A DNA stretch of 64,000 bases from NCBI GenBank assembly GCA_009829735.1, contig CM020618.1, forward strand, positions 13,870,568 to 13,934,567. Reading direction: 5' to 3'. Positions 13,280 to 25,264 of this stretch are shown here, one piece after another; within the stretch, counting starts at the first letter, position 1, and every line of letters starts with the position of its first letter. The notes beneath the pieces were generated by a model, which was not told the origin of the DNA, searched no databases, and saw only the letters and a program-made list of their open reading frames with translations. The translations under genes and the position numbers were made by a program. Origin of the DNA: Pyropia yezoensis (taxonomy: Eukaryota; Rhodophyta; Bangiophyceae; Bangiales; Bangiaceae).

Positions 13280-15004
13280 TCAGCCAGTGGCGGGCGCCCC
13301 CGGCAGCGGCGGCGGCGGCGGGGGCGGGGGCGGTGCGGCGGCGGCGGCGGCGGCGGCGGCGGTGACAAAGGCGGCGCGGATGGCGAGGAGGAAGGCGGTC
13401 ACGTCCTCGTCGGCGGCCAGCTTGGCCGCCAGCCCCGCCAGCTGCGGCACCCGCGGCTCGCAGTGGGTCACTGTGGGCAGGCCGGGGGGGGGTAGGGTGG
13501 GGGGGGGGGGGGGGGAGGAGGGGGGATCGCCACAGAGTTGAACCGCGTGGGGGGTGTTAGCGTCGGTAGGTGTATAGGTGCAGTGGTCAAGCGGGGGGCG
13601 GGCGGGGGACAGGAGGGGGCACGCCGCTGCCGCCGCTGCCAGCCGCCGCTGCCAGCCGCCACCGCCAGCGGCGGTGCCATCAGGCCGGCACGGGGCGCGC
13701 CTCCCCCCCCCTACCCACACCCCGCCCACGCGACTCTAACTGCAACCCCCCCCCGGCCGCCCCCACCCCCCCCCCCCCCCCATCCCATCGTCCCCCCCCC
13801 CCCCCCCCCCCCTTTTCTGGTGGGTGGGGGGTGTGTACACGCCCCCCGAAGCGACGCCCACGCCCACTTCCCCCCCCTACTACCCCTCTGCCATGACCCG
13901 CCCACGTACCCCGCAAGGACGCGTCAAAGCCGACCGTCGCGGCCGCACCGGGCGCCCGCGGGTCCACGTCGGTGAACCGGAATGTCAGCACCGCCGCCGG
14001 CGCGTTGCCCACCGCCATGCCCAGCAGCGCCGCGTACCGCGCCGCGCGGCGGGTGGCCGCCGCCGCTGCCGCCGCCACCGCCGCCTCGAGGTCGTCCGTC
14101 TCTGTGGGGGGGGGGGGGGGGGGGCGGTGGGGGTCACGGTGGAGGAGATGAGGAAAGGGGAGGAGTGGGGGAGGGGGCAGGAGGGCAAGGCGGACGTCGG
14201 CACGTCGGTCAGTCGCTGCGTCCATTGGGGGGTGGCGCGGCGGTGGCCCCCGCCTAGCGCACGGGGTGCCGCCCGCCGCCCCCACCTGTACGGTCGCTGT
14301 ACGGTCGCCCCCAACCACTACGCGCGCCTCCCCCATCCACCGCAAACAAACGTGCAAAAAAAGAAAAGCCACACAAACGAGGGAGCACACCCCCCCCCCC
14401 CCCCCTCCCCACCCCACTGCGCGGACGCCACGCCACACTCCCCACACTCTCCCCCCCCCCCACCCCCCCTTCCCCCCACACCCCTTGTGCCAAACGTACC
14501 CCGCTCGTACGCCTCTGCCTCTGCCTCTTCCGCCTCGACCCGCCGCCGCGCGGCGGCGGTCGCGGCAGCAGCGGCGGCGGCCTTGCCCTCCAGCACCGCC
14601 CGCCCGTCGGTCACCCCCCGCAGCTCCTCCGCCTCTGCCGCCCGCGTGGCGGCGAGGCGGTCTGCCGCCGCGGCGGCGGCCGCCGCCGACCGGCGGAGGC
14701 TCCCCCCGTCGGCGGCGGCCGCCGCCACCGCCGCCGCCACGTCGGTGCCGTCGGTGGCGACCGCGGCGGCGGCGGCGGTGGCCCAGCCGGCAGCGTCGCC
14801 GCCGGCCGCGGTGGCGGTGGCCGCCAGGCGCGAGGCCGCGCCGGTGAGCCGGGAGAGGGTGCCCGCAATGGCGGCGGAGAGGGCGTCGACGGCGGCGGTG
14901 GGGGGGGGGGGGGGGGAGGCGGTGGCGGGAGCGGGGGGGGGGGGGGGGGGACGCCGGGGGGGAGGGGGGGGGGACGCCGCCCGGGGGGCCGCCGCCGCCG
15001 CCAT
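13280..15004 (-). CDS. SPC25: SPC25 kinetochore protein (NDC80 complex subunit), three exons
   Basis: SPC25 pairs with SPC24 in the NDC80 complex that couples kinetochores to microtubules. Exons on the minus strand: 15004-14500, 14101-13910 and 13470-13280, giving 295 residues. Both introns start GTACGT, end in CACAG and split codons after the first base, and the joined frame is open to TGA. Exon 1 is Pro-rich, then an Ala/Glu/Arg-rich coiled coil (residues about 55-165). Exons 2-3 hold the RWD-like globular domain: 'LTFRFTDVDPRAPGAA' matches the SPC25 'F.FT..DP..P' strand, followed by 'VTHCEPRVPQL' and 'DVTAFLLAIRAAF', which match the '.CDP.LP.L' and 'DFSAF...MR..F' signatures. An in-frame ATG at 15193 would add 63 residues of less protein-like sequence; 15004 is preferred for its start context. 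Introns carry long C runs on the plus strand. Confidence 0.8.
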
Positions 15005-15278
15005 GCTTGGGGCCGTCGTGGCCACCGCTGCTGCAAAGACGGGCGTCGCGGGGGGGTGGCGGGTGGGGGGAGGCCTTGGTCCGACGGCAGGGGCACGGAA
15101 GCGCCACGCGGAAGGGCACGGGCGGGGAGCGGCAAGACGCACACGAACAGGCGTAGAGTCGGGGTCACGCTCGCTCGCTGGTGCTTTGTCCAAAGCAAGC
15201 GTGTCTCCGCGCCCACGACAAGGTCCTCAAGGCACGAGCGTTGCCCCTCTCCTCCCCGTTTGAATATTCAAATGTATG

Positions 15279-15309
15279 TACAATACCGTGACAAAAGTGT
15301 TTCCACGAC
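15279..15309 (+). repeat. Left terminal inverted repeat of the Tc1-type element
   Basis: Begins at the TA at 15279. The inner half of about 19 bases matches the reverse complement of 16539-16557 with two or three differences. Confidence 0.7.
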
Positions 15310-15486
15310 TGAGAAAAGGGGGCTACCGTTGCACTCGGTCCATTGGCCGAGTCGTCAGAATCTGCGATTGCAGGTCATTGCGGCCCCCCCTGTCAACCAC
15401 TGGCCAGTGTGCGAACCGCCTCGATTTATCCAACAACCCGCCCTTCCCCCTCACCCTCCCACCCGCCCACCCCCATTCCCACGAGT

Positions 15487-16365
15487 ATGGGGCGCTACCA
15501 GCGCCTCACCGATGAGCAGCGCACTGCCGCGGCCGCTTTAGCGAAGAACGGGGCCGGCAACGCCGAGATTGCTGCGGCTGTTGGGGCGAATCGGGCAACG
15601 GTGGCGAAGATGGCGGCGCGGGTGCGCCGCACTGGGGGACCTGCAGGCGCATAAGTCTACTGGACGCCCCCCCATTTTCGACGCCAGGGGACGTCGGCGG
15701 CTCATTCAAATGGTTCTGGCCAACGACAGCCTGGAGCTGGGCCACCTTGTGGCCATGTTCAACGATGGCATGCCGGTCAAGATTTCCAAACGGATCAAGC
15801 CCTACCTGTCCAACAAGAACCGGGTCAAGAGGCTCTCCTGGGCTCGGAAGTATCGCCGGTGGGAGAAGGGGTGGCGGCAAGTTTATTTTACGGACGAAAG
15901 CAGCTTCCAGGTAAAGACTGGTCGCGGCAAGCTTTCTTGGTCTCAGCGTGGCTGCCCGTGGCGTCCTCGAACCTCTCTCCCGTCTTTTCAGAGCGGGCGG
16001 CAGTCGATAATGGTGTGGGCGGGTTTTCCTGCCGCGGCCGCACCGATTTGGTTCTGGTGGACGGGTGCCTCATCGCGCACTTCTACCAAGACCAACTACT
16101 CGAGGTGGCGTACCACCGCATGGTGGCGGATTTTGGGTCTACCAGCAACGTGCTGCTGCAGGAGGACCTGGCGCCGCCCCACAATGTCAAGAGTACCCGG
16201 GCGGCGCAGAGAGAGCTGGGCATCAAGGTGCTGCCGTGGGTGGGACAGAGCCCCGACTTAAACCCAATCGAGAACGCTTGGGCGGAGCTGGAGCGGCGCC
16301 TACGCCGGTGCCGTGACACCCCAAGGGCCGGGACGGAGCTGTTCCTGGCGCTGGAGGCGGAGTAA
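15487..16365 (+). pseudogene. Tc1-type transposase, two frame breaks
   Basis: Cuts and pastes the element. Reading from ATG 15487: an N-terminal helix-turn-helix ('RLTDEQRTAAAALAKNGAG', then 'ATVAKMAARVRR') in the first frame. After a break near 15632-15640 at a GGGGG run the sequence continues in the next frame with 'GRPPIFDARGRRRL' and the first catalytic Asp in 'FTDESSF' (about 15890). A second break near 16022-16030 returns to the first frame, with the second Asp in 'LLQEDLAPPHN' (about 16165) and the Glu in 'SPDLNPIENAW' (about 16270). Order and spacing are Tc1-like. The two breaks make this copy non-functional as read; base-calling errors are possible but less likely here because the context is not strongly homopolymeric. 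Confidence 0.8.
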
Positions 16366-16538
16366 CGGGGCATCCCCGACGCCTTTTTTGAGACCTGGCC
16401 GACTCCATGGTGCGCCGTTGCAGAGCCGTGGTCAGATCCCACGGTTGGCCCACGAAGTACTAGTAAAAAACATATACAGACTCGGGTCGACCAGGCCGCG
16501 TCAACTGCACTTGATCCCACCCTGCCCGGATCACGAAA

Positions 16539-16573
16539 TCGTGGAAATACTTCTGTCCCCCCATAGTGCAGTA
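16539..16573 (-). repeat. Right terminal inverted repeat of the Tc1-type element
   Basis: Partner of the left repeat. It ends at the TA at 16572-16573 and contains a CCCCCC stretch that the left copy lacks. Confidence 0.7.
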
Positions 16574-18062
16574 CATAAATACATGTCTGTCGTCCACAGA
16601 GAGGGAGCTTTTTTTTCAAAATCCTCCACCCTGTGGTTTCCACCTCACCATGCGCGGCACCGCCTCTTCTCCCACGCACAGCACCCAACAGATTTGATGA
16701 AATGAACAGGTCCTCGGCTTCCGACAATCGTTCGAGTCCGATCGGCAGCGCGAACGCTTTCGAGATATTGCGCTCGTCTACGTGGTAACGACTTCGCTAA
16801 CGTTCGCGGACACGATCTCGCAGCGGTCAACACAACCAAAATTCGATTCCATTTAGCTAGACGCCTGAAAAAAAGCCCCGTGCAGAAAGCAGACTGCAGC
16901 TCACCGCTCCAAACTTCGCAGGCGGACGAAAGAGTACCCTGCGGTAGACCTCTCCGACACAGCTTGTCATGTGGGCCAGGAGGTGTAGTGCTGGCGTCTC
17001 GTACGTCCATATTTTTCCGGGGAGACTCTAGATCTGGCCTCCTCTGCTACCTCTTCCAGCGGAGCCCCATATCAGAGGGAGCATCTGGCGCAAGAACGGG
17101 GGTTTACTTTGCTTTCAATCGATTGACACTGGAAGCAATTTATGTGGAGAAGCGCGACATGCCCGACGTCGTACCGCCTTGTATGTGCTACCACTCTCCT
17201 GACGAACGCTACAAGAACGGAGGATGGCATCGCATGCATGTGAATACACAACCGGAGTCCACGCCACTTCGCCAGACAGCGGTACCTGGTTGCTGCAAAG
17301 AAAACACGACGAAGAAGTGACGGAAAAACCACAGCTACATTCACGGCGTGAAGCATTTTTGTCTGCTACGTTCGTACAGTGAGCTCGTGCGACAATGCAG
17401 ACGAATGCCCATGACATGAGCTACAAAATGAGCCCAAGTATGTTGTTTGGGTGTGCGCGAGAAGGAAAATAGGAGGGGTCAAAGTTGGGGGGTGCCAATC
17501 AGTCTAGTTATATGGAATCGACTTAAGAGCGGTCGTACGGGTCGAAAGTACATGTAAAAAATCGCCCAAAGTTTCAACTGGGATTCAAGCGGGAGGGCAC
17601 CTGGAGCGACCTGGAGTGCCGATCCGCCTCCCGACATCTGAGACCTTTGACCGAGCACACCCGCCCTCCCCTCCGAGCCGACGTACTGTATCGGCCTCGT
17701 TGGGCGCTCGGACGTCGGGCTTTCCCCGCTGTGGGACCGCCGCAGCCTCCTGACACTATCCCAGGCACACCCACCTGTCGGCTGTGCGGCGGCGATGGCG
17801 GACGGCGCCGAGATGGGCGGCGGAGGGCATATGAGGTAAACGGCGGGGACGGCCATGAGGCAGCGTGAGGCGATCGCCCTGACTGCTTGAGTATGACGCT
17901 GGTGTCACTGGGAGTGTGCGGCGATCCCGGCGAGGTACCTGTCCCATATTTCTGAGATCGTGCCCCGTACGGCATGAGAGACCGTAGTCGGACCCATTTG
18001 ACTTGGCTCTGTTCTCGGATTCTTCCCTGAGTTTCTTTTTTTTTTTCTTGTATGAGCCTGCA

Positions 18063-18264
18063 GTGCTTTCGATGGTCTGGTTAGCGCGGTAAAGGACATC
18101 CTTAACCTCTCTACGGGGACCCCGCTGACGTTTATGTGCACAGGGTGCCACCAGGCGTTCCTGTTCCCCACGAGGGCTGCTGAGGACTACCTGGCATCTC
18201 TGGCATCGAGGCCCGCGGAGCAGGCGTCGCACGCGACCGCGGCTACCCTGCGCAGAGGGAACTG
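18063..18264 (+). other. Exon-like segment, possible gene fragment
   Basis: Preceded by a pyrimidine tract (18038-18050) and CCTGCAG, a convincing 3' splice site. The frame after it is open for about 66 codons to TGA. It reads as ordinary protein, with an amphipathic start and a 'FMCTGCHQAF' motif containing a CxxC pair. A possible donor, GAG|GTACCT, lies near 17931, but no start codon in a matching phase was found. It may be the last exon of a decayed gene. Family not recognised. Confidence 0.25.
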
Positions 18265-19359
18265 AGTGGGACCCTGTCGTTGCATTTCTCCTTCTGTAAT
18301 AGCATTGTTTGACCTCTCGCTTGTGTACGCCCGCATACATATCTGAGCATGATGGGGGTCGATGGCAGCGGGCAGCGCGTCGCCGCCAAGTTGATTTGAA
18401 GGGCTGTTTTGGGCCTGTCCCGCCACTGGCCTGCTCTTCCAAAAGTTCGATTCCAGCAAATGGCCTCACAGGCCCGTGTACCCCTTTCTGCAGGCCAGCG
18501 TTGGAAATCCTTCGTGAGGGCTGACTTTACTGACTGGAAGGCCCCCTGTCCAATCAAATGGCCTGATGCCAACGAAAACCCGCAAGACCGCTCTGGAGCG
18601 GTTTTAACTTGGTGTGTCAACGGCGCGGACTTACCAAGCTCTGCCTCTCACGAGAATGTTCGGCAAGCTGGAAGGCATTGAATTGGGAACGGGAGAGCAC
18701 TTTATTCTACGCCACTATCCCTGCTCCTACTCACCCTACCCGCCCCTTCCATGACCAGTGCGCAGCACAAGCAAATGGCATGTGGCCCTACGGACGAAGG
18801 CTTGGTCTCTCAGTCCTCACCATGGCCAATTTCGCATGCAGTCAAGACAATCAGCATCGAAGCGAAAAACACATGGTGATGCCACAGGTCGTTAGGGCTA
18901 TGCTCCAACCTGCTCCCCCGCACAGCCCTACCCCCCTCCGACCATAAATAGCTTCCGGCCCTGCACCATAGCAAAGAAAAGCGATACACAACACCACAGT
19001 TGTGGTCATGAAGCAGGATGACCGGACCAGAATGGTCAACATACCGTTCTCGTGTTCGGGGTTGGCCGACTATGCGGGGGCCGCCCCCAGAGCGCCTGCC
19101 GCAGTGGGGGCCCTGGGTGTGCGCGGATAGAAGGGCGGCTGCATCATTGAGGCGACGACGTCCGGTGTGGCAGTCAGCTGCGCCACCCCCGCCCGCCCCG
19201 CTGTCGAGGCGGCCGCGGTCACATCGAAGGCGAGCCGACGGAAGCGCGCAGGGTGTCGTGTCCGACATGGATGCGTGCCAGTAGGCCACGTGGCAAAGAA
19301 AGGACGAGAAGCTGCAGCATGCTTGCCAACGAGATGGGCGGGTGGGCGTGCGAGGTAGG

Positions 19360-19508
19360 ACGAAGGTAGGGGGAGAGGGGGAGAATGCAGGAAGAGGGGG
19401 GGAGAAGGAGGGGAAAGGTTGGGAGCAAGAAGAAGGAATTGGGGCGGAGGTGGGGAGAAGGTGGTTAAGGGGGGGAGTAGGCAGGGCGGGTGGGGATGAG
19501 CGAGGGGG
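19360..19508 (+). repeat. Homopurine tract
   Basis: About 150 bases composed almost entirely of G and A on the plus strand, with GGGGGAGA-like units. No coding sense on either strand. Such tracts can form triplex DNA. Confidence 0.6.
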
Positions 19509-21099
19509 GAAGTCGTCGTTGCCCATGTGGCTGCACTCGACACCCCCCAGGCCGCCGTCAACCAGACGCTGTGTACACAGCAATGGTGCACGCCCCCCTC
19601 CGCGGAGCAACCGGGTGCACATGGGCGGTGTGTCGAAGCTCTTCACCAGGGCCTTGGGCACAGCCACACGTCGGGCTGCAGTCAACCCCATGGGCATATA
19701 CCCACGCCTCCTCGCTCAGGCGCCTGTGTCGGTTTCGTGGCGGCCGCGCATTTACCGCGCAAGCTCCCTCTTGCTGACAACCGGTAAGGAATTTGCCCCT
19801 TAAATCCACGCCTGGAACCCAGGGGATATGGACTGGGACCTCTCCTCACATGTCATGCCCCGCCAACTCCTCCCAAGACACATCAACTTCCCACTACCCT
19901 GGGCGACACCGCGCTGTACCTGCTACGTTCTGCGAACGTCGGCTGGCCGCACGACAACAGTCGTCAACTCACTGTCGGAACCTGGTCATGGATGTCAATA
20001 CTCGACAACGAGGAACGAGTGAGATCGTCGACCAATCGCGGACGGGCATCCCCGTCTGTGCTGCCAGAACATTATTCTCTGCGCTGGTCGAAAGCTAGCA
20101 TCAAGGAAGAGCCACATGATTAACCGACGCCGAGGACACCACGTACCCTCGCTGGCGGCTGAGTGTGATATGACTCGCTCGCCGGCTTTTGGATTGACTG
20201 AATTCGGCCAGCTGGCTGGTGACTGACTGGGCGGCCAAGAGATTGATTGAATTAGGCCCTGCTTGCCCTTACAGCCGGTCGGACCTCCCGGCCGACCGGC
20301 GTTTGGAGCCGGCTGGTGGGGCGCGCTGGGCGCCATCCACGGGACCCCCTTCGTTTCGTGCGAACTGGGGCTGCACTCCTTTAGTGCGCACGCCCGCCCA
20401 TGCTTTGTTTTGAGAGCCATGCTTTGTTTTTGGGCCGTTCTGGGCCTACCGGGGGCGCGACAGGGAAACGCATGCTTTGGGGCACCTCGGGTGCCCCGAC
20501 GCGAGTATATAGTGCGTGGTTGTCGGCGCCACAGGGGCAGAGCAGGGGGGCCACCACAGACACAAACGAAAGACACTCTTTACCCTTTGTACCCGCGATC
20601 CCCACCGAAGTCGGGACCATCTTCCTCCCCAGACCCACACCCGTCAAGAACATCGTCCTCTTCCCCGTACCCTGCCGCCGTATTGGCTGGCAGGGCCCGC
20701 TGACACCCCCACGAGTACGTTGAGGGCGCCGCGGTTGTGGGTGGGTCCTCACACAACCGTTCATTGCACGGCGAGCTCGAAAATTTGAACTGATCCCACA
20801 CTCGCTGCAGCGTCCGCTGCGCAGCGCGCTGCTCTGCCCCGCCACGAAAATACTAAGGTCAAGTCGCAACGCTGTCGAACTCTTTCCCACGAGTCTCCTG
20901 GCGCTCCGCGTTGTCTCGAAGGCATATGCGGGGTAGAGCGCGACGTCTAAAAAAAACGGGTCCACAAGAGGAGAATACATCCGTCTGGCGATCGCGACGC
21001 GTTTCATTTCCCTTCTGACGCTCTAGCGGCGCCAAAATAGTTCGAAACCGTTCGTTCACGCGTTTCTGTTGGGTGCTGTGCGTGCCCGTGTTTGTCGCG

Positions 21100-21232
21100 G
21101 CCGCCCGATTGTCGTCGTCGCTGCCACCCCCTTGTCGTCGCCGCCGCCACCCCCGCGTGTCGCCGTCGCTGCCGCCCCATTGTCATCGTCGCTGCCGCCC
21201 CCTTGTTTTCGTTGCTGCCGCCCCAGCTGCAG
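21100..21232 (+). repeat. Short minisatellite with GTCGTCGCTGCC-type units
   Basis: Four to five degenerate units of roughly 27-33 bases, each running from a TTGTCGTCGYYG-like start through GCYGCCRCCCCC. No gene recognised across it. Confidence 0.5.
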
Positions 21233-21329
21233 GTCGACGCTTTCGCTGTAGCCGTCCCTGGCAGCTTGCGTCGCTGCCACCTGCTGCGATTGCTACCAAC
21301 GGCGGTGCCACAGCCATCGCCGCCGGCTG

Positions 21330-21728
21330 ATGTTGCTATTTATCTTGAACGTCACCTCTAGCTTGCACCACAACCTCTCTAGTGCCGGTCGCCCTAACCA
21401 CGGACGACCGCTCGAGGTGCTTCGCCGCTATGTGGGGCTGACGGTGGAAGGGACGGCTCTTTGCCACCAGCCGGCTTTTGTCGGTCCCATCATGATTTGG
21501 ACGGCCAAACCGTTTCCTCTGGCGCCTCGTGGTCGCATCTGGACGTCTAATCGTCCCCCCCGCGCTATTGCTGGAGTCAAGCCGCCGCGCCGGTCTCCGT
21601 TGCTGATGATGCAGCCCCCTTATGACTTTCAGTTGAGTGCGGTGCAATTACACGAGAAGTGGCAAGCTGTGTCTCAAGCACTGAGGGACCTTGAGCAACA
21701 ACGCGGTTTGCTCCAGCCGCGGATTTAG
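21330..21728 (+). other. Unassigned 132-codon ORF at the left flank of the LTR element
   Basis: Open from ATG to TAG; the C-terminal third ('QLHEKWQAVSQALRDLEQQR') looks like a coiled coil. The same frame, after the TAG, stays open to the GACGG target site and continues in frame on the far side of the retroelement (34044 onward). The element may therefore have landed in an older gene. No family recognised. Confidence 0.25.
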
Positions 21729-21803
21729 CGGCTTTCGCGCTCCCAGCGGGGTGCACCGCGGACAGAGGCGGCTGAAACCAGGACTCAGCGCACCAACCTC
21801 AAG

Positions 21804-21808
21804 GACGG
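21804..21808 (+). repeat. Target-site duplication of the outer LTR element (left copy)
   Basis: GACGG, repeated at 34044-34048 directly after the right LTR. Confidence 0.8.
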
Positions 21809-21983
21809 TGTAGCAATATGAATGACCGTATTGTGACCCTATTATAGGGGGACTACTTCTAACCCTTAACTTTCAATTTGGGAGTCCGTATTGGTCACGG
21901 TATCTATAAGTTACGTATAACCAGAGGGACTTGCATCTTGGGGTGAAGTGTAGTTAGTAGTGTCTCCGAGGGTTTATAACGAG
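21809..21983 (+). repeat. Left LTR of the outer element, truncated to 175 bp
   Basis: Aligns without gaps to 33682-33856, with about ten substitutions (roughly 94% identity by eye). It then stops abruptly where pol sequence begins. Confidence 0.8.
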
Positions 21984-24900
21984 CCATCACTGCTCGTGAT
22001 GGCGAACTATCGCGGTAAGGCAGTCACCCTTACGAAAGGGACAATCCTCGGGATCGCCGAACTCTACGAAGGAGACATCCTTACCCCTGACAAGGAAGGT
22101 CAAGTGGAACCACTTGAGGTACTGGCGGTCACCGAGGCCACCGAGCTGCAGGAACCCGATGACGGGAAACCTAACCCATCAACAGCTCCGGCGGACATTC
22201 CGCCAAAGGACCAAGAAGCCTTGAAGGCACTGGCCGAGGCTGACCTCGACCATCTTCACCCTTCGGTAGCTGAAGGGGTACGACGGATGCTAAGAAAGCA
22301 TGACGTCATGTGGACCGGCGGGGCTCTGGGTACCATTGGGGCAACCCAACACCGTATAGACCTGGTACCAGGTGCCCGACCAGCGCGGTCGCAGCCGCAT
22401 CGCGCGGGACCTATGCAACGAGAGATCTTTGATGGAGAAGTGAAGAGGATGAGCGAAGCTAATGTGATCCGACCTTCGATGTCGGAGTGGGGCGCCCCAG
22501 TCGTTATCGTACCGAAGAAGAATCAAACCCCTCGGTTCTGCATCGATTATCGACGCCTCAACTTGGTTACCAAGAAAGACTCATACCCTTTACCAAGGAT
22601 GGATGAGTGTATCGACTCCCTGGGGGAAGCCACAGTGTTTACTACTATCGACTGCAATGCCGGGTACTGGCAGATCCCAGTTGCAGAGGAAGATATCCCC
22701 AAGACGGCGTTCGTCTGTCACAGTGGAGTGTACGAGTTCCTAAGGAAGCCCTTCGGATTGTCCAACGCCCCCGCCACATTCCAGCGGGCCATCGACATTA
22801 TACTGTCGGGTGTGAAGTGGCGTAACTGCCTGGTGTACCTGGACGATGTCATCGTCTTCTCGCGTAACATGGATGACCATGTGCAACATGTCGACGAGGT
22901 ACTCACCCTCTTGCGGAACGCCGGGGTAACCCTGCGCCTCAAGAAGTGCGCCTTCTTTCAGCAGACCGTCGAGTATCTGGGTCACCAGATCACACCAGGT
23001 AAACTGGGAGTGCTCGAAGCTAATACCCGGGCACTCCGGGATGCGCGATACCCAACCACCCAGACACAGCTGAAAAGCTTCCTGGGGATGTGCAACGTAC
23101 ACCGACGGTTCGTCAAGGACTTCGCTCGTATAGCAAAACCGTTAACGGTTCTGACGAGCAGCGCCTTGCCAAAGGTACTCCAACCTCCCTCGCCCAGCGA
23201 GGGAGAGGCATTCGAGCTGCTCAAGCAAGCTCTGCTAGCCCCACCCGTGCTTGCGTTGCCGCATAGACGCGGGACCTTCGTCATCGACGTCGATGCCTGC
23301 GATACCCAAGTGGGATGCACTCTCTTACAGGGAGAGACAATCATCGGTACCGATAATGCTATCCTGGACCTACATCCGGTGGGGTACTTCAGCCGGACAC
23401 TCAACCCGGCTGAGCGTAACTATAGTGCCACCGAGCGCGAGTGCCTCGGAGTCATATGGGCAGTGCAACTGCTCCGACCATACCTGGACGGTTCCAGGTT
23501 CATCGTGAGGTCCGACCACGAACCTTTACGATGGCTTCTCAACCTTGGTGACAAGGATTCCGACAGCCACGGTCGGCTAGCCCGGTGGAGGCTGAAGATG
23601 GCCGAGCACGACTACCGGACCATATATAAGGCCGGCTCTACCCATCATCTGGGAGACGCACTGTCGCGACTCGATACACCGAGCGGGGATACCCGACAGG
23701 TGGATGAGGACATCCCGGTGGTACCAGTTTGCATGGTGGGTAACACCACCCAAGGTATGGTTGACCATACCATGGCACACCTTGCGTGCCCATTGACCCT
23801 CGCGGACTTCCGCGAGGCACAGGCCAATGACGATGACTGTAAACGCCATCGCGCTACCCTCCTCGCCGGCACGGCCGGCATCTTCTCCGACAACGAGGAC
23901 GGACTCATACAACGGCGGGCACCCGCCGATGGACGACATCAAGTCGTGGTTCCCGTGTCCTTACGACAAGCCGTCATGGAACGAGAACACGAGAACCCTA
24001 CAGCCGGACACCCGGGGGGCTCGCGCATGTTCGCAGCAATGCGAAGGTTTTTCTACTGGCCAGCAATGGCCGTCGACGTGGTCGACCACGTGCGGGGCTG
24101 CCACCCGTGTGCACGGAATCGTGTAAGTCTTCATAGGCGGGCATCCGCTATGAAACTATTCCCCCCGGATGGGCCCAACGAGCAAGTCGCTATCGACATA
24201 CTCGGGCCACTTCCGGTAACGGAAGAAGGGAACAGGTACATCCTGGTCATGTCGGACCGCTTTTCTAAGCTGTCACGAGCAGTAGCGATCCCGAACGACA
24301 CGGCCTACACGATCATGAACGCAGTGGTTGACCACTGGATCAGTGCTTACGGAGTAATGAAGCAACTCCTCTCCGACAACGGAGCCAACCTTACGTCAGC
24401 ATTCTGCACTAAGGTCATGGGCATGTTCGGTATCGAACCACGTCGGGCATCCGACTACCACCCGCACTCCAACGGGAAGGTGGAGCGGTTCAACCGCACC
24501 ATCGTCAAGATGCTCCAATGCTATGTGGCGGAACACACGAACACGTGGGACAGGCTTCTGTCCGTCCTGACCCTGGCATACAATGCCAGGCCCCACCGGA
24601 GTACCAGCATTGCTCCGCTGGAATGGGCCATGCCAATGGGCGTCGGTAATCTGACGCTGCCACCGGGCAGATGCACTCGGTATGACATACCGAAGGGCCG
24701 ACCGGCCGAACGGATCCACTTAGCTTGGTTGGCCAAGCTATCGTGGATGATACCTCAGCTCAAGGGTGCCCTTGACCGTACACAACTTCGATACAAGAAG
24801 AACTTCGACGCCCGGTTACGGGTACGCAACGCAACCCTGGTAACAGGTGACTGGGTCTACATCAGACACCAGAAGTTCCGAGGGAACAAGCTTATGCAAC

Positions 24901-25264
24901 CGGTCAAGGACCGTACCAGATCTCACACAGAGATTATCACTCTGTAATCCTGTACTCCGATACGGAGATACAACGCATCAATCTCAATGATGTGACACCT
25001 GCTCCGAAGCCGGAACAGCCTCAGCCGGCACCGGCTGGGTTGCTACATGAAGCTCTTACAACCCACCAGTCAGATGACCCGGTGGGGCCGGATGGGATTC
25101 CATACCAAGTAGAGAGCGTGGTCGGACACACCGACCCGGACCTACCAGGACCCTGGTACGTCAAGGTGATGTGGGTCGGATACGACTCACCCACCTGGGA
25201 ACAGGCGGCGAATATACCCCGCCAACTTCTGATGCCTTACATGAGGCGACGACACCTACTGTAA
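21984..25264 (+). pseudogene. Outer element pol: RT, RNase H, integrase, chromodomain; 5'-truncated with one frame break
   Basis: Copies the element and integrates the cDNA. Domains in order: the end of the protease-RT linker ('LTKGTILGIAE', about 22030); reverse transcriptase 22380-23150 with 'FCIDYRRLN', 'PFGLSNAPATFQ' and the YLDD catalytic motif near 22840; RNase H 23270-23650 ('IDVDACDTQVG', 'SATERECLGVIWAV', 'SDHEPLRW'); integrase with an HHCC finger (H and H near 23990-24010, 'CHPCARN' near 24100) and the D, D, E residues in 'AIDILGP' (24190), 'LSDNGANLTS' (24375) and 'NGKVERFNRT' (24470). The first frame stops at 24947. The expected 'GPYQI' tail and a chromodomain ('YVKVMWVGYDSPTWE', 25160-25200) continue one register back to TAA at 25264. 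The break lies in or beside a small palindrome at 24901-24913. There is no start codon because the 5' end is deleted. Confidence 0.9.

Larger units (their letters stand above)
15279..16573 (+). mobile_element. Tc1/mariner-type DNA transposon, degenerate
   Basis: About 1.3 kb, bounded by TA dinucleotides and imperfect inverted repeats. The ends read TACAATACCGTG... on the left and, reversed, TACTGCACTATG... on the right. They converge on a shared inner block (GACAAAAGTGTTTCCACGA against GACAGAAGTATTTCCACGA). Length, TA ends and a DD34E-type transposase agree with the Tc1 group. Confidence 0.8.
16574..21803. other. Gene-poor spacer between the Tc1 element and the outer LTR element
   Basis: About 5 kb with no recognisable complete gene. 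GC is more moderate than in the flanking genes and stop codons are frequent in all frames. It holds an exon-like segment (18063-18264), a homopurine tract, a small minisatellite and an unassigned ORF, listed separately. A palindrome with 8-base arms and a 9-base loop lies near 20275-20299. Confidence 0.5.

Noticed and set aside
16645-17417. Several ORFs of 90-150 codons downstream of the Tc1 element
   Set aside because: They overlap on both strands, lack motifs and fall in moderate-GC DNA where such lengths occur by chance.
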